Below the pieces are notes generated by a model. That model searched no databases, had not been told where the DNA came from, and saw nothing but the letters and a program-made list of their open reading frames with translations. From Selenomonadaceae bacterium UBA3796 (GTDB lineage: Bacteria > Bacillota > Negativicutes > Selenomonadales > Selenomonadaceae): a DNA stretch of 6,517 nucleotides. Shown here in pieces: positions 1 to 5,700 of this stretch (position 1 is its first letter; every line of letters starts with the position of its first letter). The DNA is taken from contig DFES01000093.1 in NCBI GenBank assembly GCA_002369175.1, positions 1-6,517 of the forward strand. The letters run 5' to 3'. The position numbers and the translations under genes are program-made.

Positions 1-34
1 TTTATTGTCATCTTTTTCCGAACAAAGGGGAACC

Positions 35-60
35 GCCGCCCCGCACCGAAGCGGGCCGGC
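35..60 (-). terminator. candidate terminator hairpin after the operon
   Basis: Positions 35-44 pair with 51-60 around a 6-nt loop: nine G-C pairs with one C/C mismatch (39 against 56). It lies 45 nt past the stop codon of the last operon gene. Read on the minus strand it is followed by a pyrimidine-rich stretch (TTCCCCTTTGTTC) rather than a clean run of T, so it is an imperfect intrinsic terminator at best. Its position at the end of the operon is the main argument for it. Confidence 0.35.
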
Positions 61-68
61 AGCTCCCA

Positions 69-86
69 TATGCCCGGAAGGGCATA
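69..86. repeat. perfect 7-bp inverted repeat in the operon 3' end
   Basis: TATGCCC at 69-75 and GGGCATA at 80-86 form a perfect 7-bp stem with a 4-nt GGAA loop (TTCC on the minus strand). It sits 19 nt past the last stop codon of the operon and 8 nt before the stronger GC-rich hairpin in transcription order. There is no T tract after it, so it looks more like a 3'-end RNA structure, which could slow exonucleases, than a terminator. Its role is inferred from position only. Confidence 0.4.
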
Positions 87-104
87 GGAAGAAGGGGTGA
101 GCCG

Positions 105-1226
105 TCAGAACATCCTTGTGACATCGTCGCTGTAGATGATCTGGATGCTTGTGGCGTAATCGCCGGGCTTTTTGCTGATGTCGTCCGATATCTTGACATC
201 CCCGCGATACATTTTCGATACCAAAGTTCTGTAGTCAATGAGGGAAAATGCCTGACTCCACTGTGTGGTGCCCATGGGGAGCTTCACATAGTTCTTCATG
301 GGATCCTCGCTGATGAGCCCTAAAGTCTCTATCTTTCCGCCCCGGAAGGAACCATCGGCAATTTTCCCCAGGGTCACCTGCACCGTCCCGGACAGATCCT
401 TCATGGCACTGGTGACCGTCATGCCTTTTCCATACTGGCTGTCAATCACGCCGGACTGATCCACGTCGATGCCGATGATCTTCCCGCCTCGCGCCTCCGC
501 TGCCTCAGCAGCAGATTCATAAAGGCCGCCGCAGGGAAGGACGATCTGCACACCGTCCTGATACCATTGATCCACCGCCTCATTGATTTCCGCGCTCGGC
601 TCGAACTGACCGGCATAGGCATAATGAACCGTAACGCCTTTCAGGCGGAGTTCCTTGGCCGCATCGTCGATACCCTGCACAAAGCCGTATCCGTAACGCC
701 TCACCGGCGGGATGTCCGTACCGCCCAAATACCCAAGCTTCGTGTATCCAAGCCTTACCGCCGCATATCCGGCCATGTAGCCGCTGAGCTCTTCCTTGTA
801 GACAACGCCGTAGAAGTTCTCCGGAAGATCATAATTCCCCAACCGCTCCCGGCTGACATCGACAGCGACGAATCTAGCCTTCGGATTCCCCTGGGCCGTG
901 GACTTCAAGGCATCCACGAAGGAATCGCCGGCGGTGACAATGACGTTATAACCCTGCTTCACAGCATCCCGGATGGCTGCCACACGGGCCTCATTGTTGT
1001 CCTCCAGTGGTTGGAAGCAAGCAAAGGGCGTCCCGTGCCCCTGGGCAAAGAACCTGCAGGACTCGTAAATCGACTGGTTGAAGGACTGATCCGTGATTCC
1101 TCCGTGGTCGCTGATCATGGCAATCCTCATGTTATGCGCCGCACTGCCTCCGGCGGCGTATGCCGGGGATGCCGTCAAAAGAACCCCCATCGCCAGGGCC
1201 ATCAAGAATTGAATCCATGGCTTCAT
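105..1226 (-). CDS. BMP/PnrA family periplasmic solute-binding protein
   Basis: 373 residues. Residues 1-24 are a classical signal peptide (basic start, long hydrophobic core, cleavage after PAYA). Family hallmarks follow in order: GGITDQSFNQSIYES (42-56), the VIVTAGDSF strand (95-103), GYLGGTD with a YGYGFVQG segment (165-185), VLPCGGLYESA (229-239) and IGIDVDQS (251-258). In this family (Treponema PnrA, Borrelia Bmp proteins, Bacillus Med) the protein usually binds purine nucleosides, and the conserved Asp of the last motif contacts the ligand. Start choice: an ATG at 1256 overlaps the previous stop (TGATG), but the ATG at 1226 has AAAGGAGAT just upstream and begins the signal peptide directly. 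Many relatives are lipoproteins; this one has no lipobox, so it is predicted soluble in the periplasm. It is the last gene of the operon, and no transporter permease or ATPase gene is in the window. The family is clear; the ligand is unknown. Confidence 0.92.
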   Translation of the reverse strand: MKPWIQFLMALAMGVLLTASPAYAAGGSAAHNMRIAMISDHGGITDQSFNQSIYESCRFFAQGHGTPFACFQPLEDNNEARVAAIRDAVKQGYNVIVTAGDSFVDALKSTAQGNPKARFVAVDVSRERLGNYDLPENFYGVVYKEELSGYMAGYAAVRLGYTKLGYLGGTDIPPVRRYGYGFVQGIDDAAKELRLKGVTVHYAYAGQFEPSAEINEAVDQWYQDGVQIVLPCGGLYESAAEAAEARGGKIIGIDVDQSGVIDSQYGKGMTVTSAMKDLSGTVQVTLGKIADGSFRGGKIETLGLISEDPMKNYVKLPMGTTQWSQAFSLIDYRTLVSKMYRGDVKISDDISKKPGDYATSIQIIYSDDVTRMF

Positions 1227-1235
1227 GATGAAAAC

Positions 1236-1244
1236 ATCTCCTTT
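1236..1244 (-). promoter_or_regulatory. ribosome-binding site that sets the BMP gene start
   Basis: Minus-strand AAAGGAGAT, ending 9 nt before the ATG at 1226. It lies downstream of the alternative ATG at 1256, so it favours the shorter protein that starts at the signal peptide. Confidence 0.7.
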
Positions 1245-1255
1245 GCTGAAACCCA

Positions 1256-2512
1256 TCAGGGATTGATGTACTTGTCTGCCTTTTTGTAAAACGCCTTCAT
1301 AAGATGCAGATACGCATCGGCGGTTTTATCATCCTGCTCCGTGTCCGAATGGCTCAATACCACCTGATCCGTTTTCGAATCCTTCAGGAAAAAGGTTCCG
1401 CTGACCGTCGCCCGGTAGCTGTACACACCGTAGTGATCCGTGATCTCGGTGATGTAATCGGTCACCTGCATGGTATGCTTGTTCCCTCTGGCATCGACCC
1501 AGTCCTGTTTCTTGTAATTTACCGTTTTGTTCCAAGTCGATGCATGGGGCGGGATCCAAGTGCGCTCCAGGGAATAGGTGGAGATAGCTCCGTCAACATA
1601 GTATTTCTCCAACATGGAGCCTCCCTCCTCAAAGACGGGACGGCCCTTCGTCCACCGGCGCACCCCGTCCTTCATGTTGAAGTACACGGCATTGACGATG
1701 CAGGGATCCTCCGCCACGTTGGAGGGAAGCCGGACGCTCCGGAAGCCGACCTTTGCCCCCGTGTGGCTCTTCTCCTTTTCCTCCTTGAAATACTCCTGGA
1801 TGTCCTTGACATCCTTGCGGAACTCGTCGATCAAGTCCTTGAACATCTTTTCCTGGTAGTTGTCGGTGCGGTAATCATAGCTGTGTTGGCTGTTCTCATA
1901 GGTCAGCACCTTTTTCCCGTTCCGGTCATAAATGGTATGCTCGATGTCCATGTGAAAAAGGTTCATCCGGCGCTCGGGAATGACATGAGCCACATTCCAT
2001 CTGCGCTCGTTGGTGGTGTAATTCCCCTGGGGACTGTCCCTGACCTCTGTCCAGCTTCGCATGCCCACCGTCACGGTTGTCCTCGGGGACGTGTAGGTCT
2101 CTATGCGGCACTCGCGGGTTCTCGGCACCAGATAGCCGTCCGCCGCCGTGATGTCGAATACGGCCCTGCCCCGATCCGCCTCGGATGCAAAGGTATCATA
2201 CAGGGATTTGTATTTTTCCTCATCGGTCCGGATTTCCTTGTTTTCCGCCAGGCTCCGCCCCAGGGAAATCGTGCGGAACTTCAATTTGCGGACAAATTTC
2301 TTGTCCAAATAATCATTCAGCTTATAGGCAAGAGATTTTTCGTTCTCATCCACCATAGAAAAACCGTCTGCATCCACTACGGGATAAATCACCAGTTTTT
2401 TGAATTGAGGTACATGGGACGTGACATCATACCACACATGACCGTGGGCCGATGCCAGGGACGGTATGGCCAGAGCGCAAACAATTGCCGCCAAACATTT
2501 TGTGAGTTTCAT
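1256..2512 (-). CDS. exported protein of unknown function with a duplicated domain
   Basis: 418 residues; I do not recognise it as a named family. Residues 1-22 are a signal peptide (cleavage after SLASA), giving a mature start HGHVWYD. An N-terminal region carries the strand KKLVIYPVVDADG (38-50), followed by a lysine-rich helical stretch. Two units of ~85 residues then appear related: 124-206 (starting ADGYLVP, ending DRNGKKVLTYE) and 306-389 (starting VDGAIST, ending KDSKTDQVVLSHS). They align almost without gaps, and each is followed by a charged helix (223-248 and 401-416). The end pattern (Asp, turn, small hydrophobic strand) resembles the core of the CsgG-like proteins upstream, suggesting a distant shared fold. 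Mature cysteines are C135 and C271. It starts 15 nt after the previous gene, with GAGGAG overlapping that gene's stop codon. The gene and its export are well supported; function is unknown. Confidence 0.85.
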   Translation of the reverse strand: MKLTKCLAAIVCALAIPSLASAHGHVWYDVTSHVPQFKKLVIYPVVDADGFSMVDENEKSLAYKLNDYLDKKFVRKLKFRTISLGRSLAENKEIRTDEEKYKSLYDTFASEADRGRAVFDITAADGYLVPRTRECRIETYTSPRTTVTVGMRSWTEVRDSPQGNYTTNERRWNVAHVIPERRMNLFHMDIEHTIYDRNGKKVLTYENSQHSYDYRTDNYQEKMFKDLIDEFRKDVKDIQEYFKEEKEKSHTGAKVGFRSVRLPSNVAEDPCIVNAVYFNMKDGVRRWTKGRPVFEEGGSMLEKYYVDGAISTYSLERTWIPPHASTWNKTVNYKKQDWVDARGNKHTMQVTDYITEITDHYGVYSYRATVSGTFFLKDSKTDQVVLSHSDTEQDDKTADAYLHLMKAFYKKADKYINP

Positions 2513-2527
2513 GCCTCTCTATGCTCC

Positions 2528-3127
2528 TCATACTTTCTGTCGAATTTTCCCGCCGATCTGCACGATTGCCTTCTCCACTGAGTCGTGCCAACTCTGCTCC
2601 GAGATCTCATCCTTGCCGAACTGCAAGGAACTATCGGCGACATTTCCGTGGGTTTCGGATATCCCGGTTCCCGATGCCGTAGCCACAATGCTCCCGCTCT
2701 TTGCATCTATGATCCGCACCGTGAAATCCGATCGCACGGTGTAATTCTGGGAGAACATGGATTCCCGGTGAGTGATCGAATAGTTGTCCAAGTAGCCGTA
2801 AAGCAGATAATCCGGGTTGACGCTGAAACTGACCAACGCCTCTTCCCTGTCTCCCAGCTCCATCTGCAGGATAATCTCATCCCGCCTGGCCTGGGCAAAT
2901 CGCTCACTCGGATCCAACAGGGTGATCTCCGGCAGGCCGTCGAGTTCCGAGTGGAGGAGCTCGCCGAAAATCATCTGGGCCTGATCCAGTGCCCGTTCTG
3001 GTATGTTGGTGTGATTGACCCGACTGGAATATCCCATAATGCCGATTGTGTACCCATCATGAGCCATCCCTTTGGGGCAAGGAAGAAAGAGAGCAGCAAT
3101 CAACAGACCTATCAGTATCTTCTTCAT
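2528..3127 (-). CDS. small exported CsgG/TolB-N-like protein
   Basis: 199 residues. The start is the ATG at 3127, overlapping the upstream stop as ATGA (4 nt), with GGAG 8 nt upstream. A longer reading from 3199 would lie inside the previous gene and bury the signal peptide. Residues 1-22 form the signal peptide (MKKILIGLL..., cleavage after KGMA). The mature part has a first strand YTIGIMGY (26-33), a helical stretch with a LLDPSERF element (70-77), then PDYLLYGYL (105-113) and VRIIDAKSGSIVATASG (137-153). In CsgG and LpoB/TolB-N-like proteins that order is the central strand, then a strand pair ending in Asp-x-x-x-Gly-x-Ile. The C-terminal helix (161-199) ends in SVEKAIVQIGGKI, as in CsgG relatives. 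It is too short for the membrane-spanning hairpins of curli CsgG and has no lipobox, so a soluble periplasmic role is inferred. The substrate or partner is unknown. Confidence 0.85.
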   Translation of the reverse strand: MKKILIGLLIAALFLPCPKGMAHDGYTIGIMGYSSRVNHTNIPERALDQAQMIFGELLHSELDGLPEITLLDPSERFAQARRDEIILQMELGDREEALVSFSVNPDYLLYGYLDNYSITHRESMFSQNYTVRSDFTVRIIDAKSGSIVATASGTGISETHGNVADSSLQFGKDEISEQSWHDSVEKAIVQIGGKIRQKV

Positions 3128-3912
3128 GGCGTCTGCTCCAATGCCTTTCGACCCTTTCCGACTGCTTCCTTCGTGATATTCCTTGCCTGGACTTCGCACA
3201 TGACCTGGAGCAGATTCTCTGCCGTCATGGCCTTGCCGTATTGCCCCAGAAGGTTCAGTATCTGGCCCGATTTACTTGTCTTCACATGGCCTTCGTAGAT
3301 GTTCCCACTTTGGGTATCGATGAGGTAGAATTCAGATTCGACCTTAAGGTTTTTGGCGCGCTCGTCCAAGGTCGTCCTGGCATTGAAAATCGAATGCAAG
3401 AGTTCGATGTTGGAATCGCGAATGTTGCAAAAAAACAGGTACTTCACGTTTTGCTCCTGCCCTATTTTCCGGATGGCATCCGTAGAGGCGGGACTCATGT
3501 GGTAGACCTTTCCCCGTCCCTTTTTCCGCTGCTCCAGGTTCTGATCGTCCCAAAAATAATCCTCGCCAAATACCGATTCCGCGAAACGAACCATCTCGGC
3601 ACCGGCGTATTCTTTCTGGAACCAAGGCCCGTAGGCGATTGCCTCCATGTGGAGCCGTTTCATGACATTCGGGTCAAGGGCAGGTTCCGGCGTAACAAAG
3701 GAAAAGCCCTTTTCGCTCTCCAATGCCTCCCGCACCTTGTCGCTGAAGGTGCTGATTTTATCGGATTTCAGTTCATGATCCCCATAACAGGCGATCTCAC
3801 CGATCATGATCGTCGGCCCTGTGCCCTTGCTGCTGAAGGGCTTGGCTAAGGCAACGGGAGCAAAGGAAAGAAAGACCAGGCTCGCTGCCAACACAAAAAA
3901 CAACAATCTCAC
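3124..3912 (-). CDS. exported protein with divergent CsgG-like core
   Basis: 262 residues from a GTG start. AGGAGG lies 6 nt upstream, and the preceding gene ends 13 nt away. Residues 1-23 are a signal peptide (cleavage after PVALA). The mature chain begins with a strand TIMIGEIACYG (34-44) and a helix with KVREALESEKGFSFV (59-73), matching the first half of a TolB-N/CsgG-like fold. An aromatic-rich, poorly recognisable stretch (about 92-140) follows. The core signature then resumes: NVKYLFFCNI (155-164) and EFYLIDTQSGNIYEGHV (194-210). The C-terminal part is helical and basic. Homology is weaker than for its neighbours and rests on this pattern and on co-location. It is translationally coupled to the next gene by an ATGA overlap, so the two products are probably made in matched amounts. 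Function unknown. Confidence 0.82.
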   Translation of the reverse strand: MRLLFFVLAASLVFLSFAPVALAKPFSSKGTGPTIMIGEIACYGDHELKSDKISTFSDKVREALESEKGFSFVTPEPALDPNVMKRLHMEAIAYGPWFQKEYAGAEMVRFAESVFGEDYFWDDQNLEQRKKGRGKVYHMSPASTDAIRKIGQEQNVKYLFFCNIRDSNIELLHSIFNARTTLDERAKNLKVESEFYLIDTQSGNIYEGHVKTSKSGQILNLLGQYGKAMTAENLLQVMCEVQARNITKEAVGKGRKALEQTP

Positions 3913-3925
3913 CCAATCCCTCCTC

Positions 3926-4471
3926 TCAGCGCCTGCCGCCCTGCATAAGGGTCAATATGCCGCGCTTGCCGTCCATGGCATCCATCACGGTGTTTTCCAA
4001 TGTCTCGTAAGTATCATCCCCCCTGCCTGTGCCGCGTCCGGCCAGGGCGATCGCCGCAGTCTCGACATCAACCACCCGGAGGGAAACATGGCCCACCAAC
4101 CGCCCTTTCCCCCTGGAGTTGGAGCTCAGCCCCGTAACGCTGGCCAGTACGATGTATTCCGCCCCCAAGAATTTTCCCACACGCGCCGCAGTACTTGGAT
4201 CCACCAGCCCGGACTGTTGGAATTTCAGCTCGTCCAAAGCGCGCTTGATGTCGTTGATGTCCCGGGTCACCAACTGGAATCTCTGGCTGAATTCCAACTC
4301 CTCATTGATGAAATTGTAGACCCTGCCCAGCTCTTCTTCTCCGAGGCTTCTCGTCGTCTGATCGATCAAGGGCATAACGGCCAACCTGGGATGATCGCCG
4401 ATGCCCGCTCGGCAAACCGAGGGCACCACAAGGCAGAACACAGTGACCAACAAAACACAGAATCTAAGCAA
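3926..4471 (-). CDS. short CsgG-like periplasmic protein (TTG start)
   Basis: 181 residues from a TTG at 4471. A GTG at 4504 is also in frame, but it has no ribosome-binding site and adds VRGGG-type residues ahead of the signal peptide; GGAGG lies 7 nt before the TTG. Signal peptide about residues 1-22, cleavage after CRA. CsgG-family features are the clearest in the operon: RLAVMPLID (29-37), an amphipathic helix leading to RFQLVTRDINDIKRAL (64-79), QQSGLVDPSTAARVGKFLG (85-103), GAEYIVLASVTG (103-114) and VSLRVVDVETAAI (129-141), then GRGTG. CsgG itself is a lipid-anchored outer-membrane pore of about 260 mature residues. This protein lacks the lipobox cysteine and has no room for the pore hairpins, so it is more like LpoB, GNA1162 or the FlgT middle domain: a soluble or complex-bound periplasmic module. 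No curli genes are nearby, so a curli role is not supported. Confidence 0.88.
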   Translation of the reverse strand: MLRFCVLLVTVFCLVVPSVCRAGIGDHPRLAVMPLIDQTTRSLGEEELGRVYNFINEELEFSQRFQLVTRDINDIKRALDELKFQQSGLVDPSTAARVGKFLGAEYIVLASVTGLSSNSRGKGRLVGHVSLRVVDVETAAIALAGRGTGRGDDTYETLENTVMDAMDGKRGILTLMQGGRR

Positions 4472-4478
4472 GTGACCA

Positions 4479-4483
4479 CCTCC
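4479..4483 (-). promoter_or_regulatory. ribosome-binding site supporting a TTG start
   Basis: GGAGG on the minus strand, 7 nt before the TTG at 4471. It lies inside the longer reading from the GTG at 4504, which itself has no purine-rich site at a suitable distance. This decides the start of the CsgG-like gene. Confidence 0.65.
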
Positions 4484-4504
4484 ACGCACATATAGGAAAA
4501 ACAC

Positions 4505-5608
4505 CTAAGATACCATGATCTTCGCTCGATTCCCGCTGACTGAATCAATAAAAATGCCCAGTCTCGTACGGCTGCGAAGCATATCGACGATTGTCCCTGC
4601 ACTTTGGTTCGCATCCATCTCCAAGATCCCCCTGCCATCGGAATACTCCCGCAGGAATACATTTTGCACGCCCGGCACGGTTCTCAGATCATCGACCAAC
4701 CGCTGAAGGATGGAAGCATCCGACGCAACCGCGACGATCTGCACATTGCCGCCGGAACGCCCGCCAATCCTGCGGAATTTCTCCTCGACCTTCTGCGCCG
4801 CCTGAAGGGCCATGTCCTTGAGGGCCGCATGTTCTGCCATACTGCCTTCGCTCATGGTTCCCCGCCCCTCAATGGCAAAGGTTTCCAGAATATCTCCCGT
4901 GTCCAACCGGATGATCTTCGTGACCATTTCGGCGCGACCGGCGCTGAAACCGCTGTCCACATACCCGCCCTTGAAATCGGGAATGGAAATGTGATTGGAT
5001 GCCACGCGGGTAACGCTCATCACGACAAAATCCGCGCCGAAGCTGGATCCGACCTCGATAATAGGCCGACCATCGTACAGGCTTCGGAGCATTTTGGCAT
5101 CCTGCAGCGCCGATGCCACATTGGCATCAAGAACGCGGGTAAACCCCAGGGATATCAGGCGGTCATTCATAGCCGCTTCGATGAGTTTCTCGTGGGTGTT
5201 CTGGTTCTCCCGCAGCACTACCACGGCAATGCGCGGATCGTTCAGACGGGCGATCATTTGCAGGCGGCTCACCAGGTCATTTTTGTCTTCGCTGACGGTA
5301 ACAGCGGCATGCACCTTGTACCCGTTTCCCTCGCGTCCCTCCTGGAGCACGCGAACATCCACGACATAGCCTTCCGACTTGGCATAGATTTCGTCCAGTT
5401 CCACCACGGCCTTGTCCACCAGAGTCCGCGAGTCGATGTACGTGCCGACCACGGACTCCACCGCCGTCCGTTCCGCATCCCGCAGCGCGCTCTGCCGATC
5501 GATGCCGAACCCATCCACGGTAACTTCCTTTGCAAAAGCCGAGGAAGGCAGGAGGAACACAAGGGCAAAAAGTATCCACAGGATGTTCACTTGTTTTGAT
5601 GCTTCCAT
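4505..5608 (-). CDS. exported FlgT-N / CsgG-like multidomain protein
   Basis: 367 residues. The start is the ATG at 5608, with GAGG 8 nt upstream; an ATG at 5614 is only 2 nt from that site. Residues 1-26 are a signal peptide (cleavage after SSAFA). Residues 27-105 match the FlgT N-terminal pattern: VDGFGIDRQSALRDAERTAV (31-50), VGTYIDSRT (54-62), then SEGYVVDVRVL (78-88) and YKVHAAVTV (97-105). Residues 125-280 look like a CsgG/TolB-N-type domain: RIAVVVL (126-132), a helix ending LGFTRVLD, GADFVVMSVT (191-200) and IIRLDTGDILET (232-243) with GRGT (248-251). Residues 289-366 form a separate C-terminal unit with a beta-alpha-beta-beta-alpha-beta pattern, not recognised. FlgT in Vibrio builds the flagellar H ring, but no flagellar gene is present here, so the domain is probably used in another envelope assembly. 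First gene of the operon; it faces the Fic gene across a 92-nt control region. Confidence 0.87.
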   Translation of the reverse strand: MEASKQVNILWILFALVFLLPSSAFAKEVTVDGFGIDRQSALRDAERTAVESVVGTYIDSRTLVDKAVVELDEIYAKSEGYVVDVRVLQEGREGNGYKVHAAVTVSEDKNDLVSRLQMIARLNDPRIAVVVLRENQNTHEKLIEAAMNDRLISLGFTRVLDANVASALQDAKMLRSLYDGRPIIEVGSSFGADFVVMSVTRVASNHISIPDFKGGYVDSGFSAGRAEMVTKIIRLDTGDILETFAIEGRGTMSEGSMAEHAALKDMALQAAQKVEEKFRRIGGRSGGNVQIVAVASDASILQRLVDDLRTVPGVQNVFLREYSDGRGILEMDANQSAGTIVDMLRSRTRLGIFIDSVSGNRAKIMVS

Positions 5609-5636
5609 ACACATCGCCTCGATTCTGATATCATTA

Positions 5637-5671
5637 TTCCGATGTTGCCTTTGCTATCCTTCCGATGATGC
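5637..5671. repeat. pair of 12-bp direct repeats in the divergent control region
   Basis: TTCCGATGTTGC at 5637-5648 and TTCCGATGATGC at 5660-5671 agree at 11 of 12 bases and start 23 bp apart, roughly two helical turns. The first lies just upstream of the -35 box and the second between the -35 and -10 boxes of the predicted rightward promoter. This is a typical layout for a repressor or autoregulator site. The helix-turn-helix domain of the adjacent Fic protein is a candidate binder (inference). Confidence 0.5.
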
Positions 5672-5679
5672 TGTATACT
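5651..5679 (+). promoter_or_regulatory. candidate sigma70-type promoter for the Fic gene
   Basis: TTGCTA at 5651-5656 (4 of 6 matches to TTGACA) and TATACT at 5674-5679 (5 of 6 matches to TATAAT), separated by exactly 17 bp. Transcription would begin near 5685-5687, which falls in the Shine-Dalgarno region and leaves a leader of only about 15 nt. That is short but workable. No comparably good promoter was found for the leftward operon in the same interval. Confidence 0.5.
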
Positions 5680-5682
5680 TCC

Positions 5683-5693
5683 AAAAGGAGGTG
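5683..5693 (+). promoter_or_regulatory. strong ribosome-binding site of the Fic gene
   Basis: AAAAGGAGGTG, a near-perfect complement of the 16S rRNA 3' end, with 9 nt from GGAGG to the ATG at 5701. A second in-frame ATG at 5707 would be 15 nt away, so 5701 is preferred. Confidence 0.8.
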
Positions 5694-5700
5694 CTTTGAA

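Noticed and set aside
1..11. ATG at 11-9 on the minus strand as a possible start of a next operon gene
   Set aside because: Only three codons are visible and the upstream purine stretch (GGAAAAAG) is weak, so a gene cannot be supported.
1304..2581. 425-codon open frame on the plus strand opposite the 418-residue gene
   Set aside because: It mirrors the codon structure of the minus-strand gene, has no suitable ribosome-binding site, and its product has no recognisable domain. The minus-strand frame has a signal peptide and fits the operon.
3926..4471. Curli secretion pore CsgG
   Set aside because: The motifs fit the CsgG fold, but the protein is far shorter than CsgG, lacks the acylated cysteine, and no csgA, csgB, csgE or csgF gene is nearby.
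4604..5599. 331-codon plus-strand open frame opposite the FlgT-N-like gene
   Set aside because: Antisense shadow. The His/Arg/Pro-rich, low-structure product is typical of the complement of a GC-rich gene, while the minus-strand frame has clear domain motifs.
5672..5700. Possible leftward promoter TTCAAA (5695-5700) - 17 bp - TATACA (5672-5677) for the operon
   Set aside because: Each box matches the consensus at only 4 of 6 positions and the -35 would overlap the edge of the Fic start. It is placed plausibly (about 57 nt leader) but is too weak to list as a feature.
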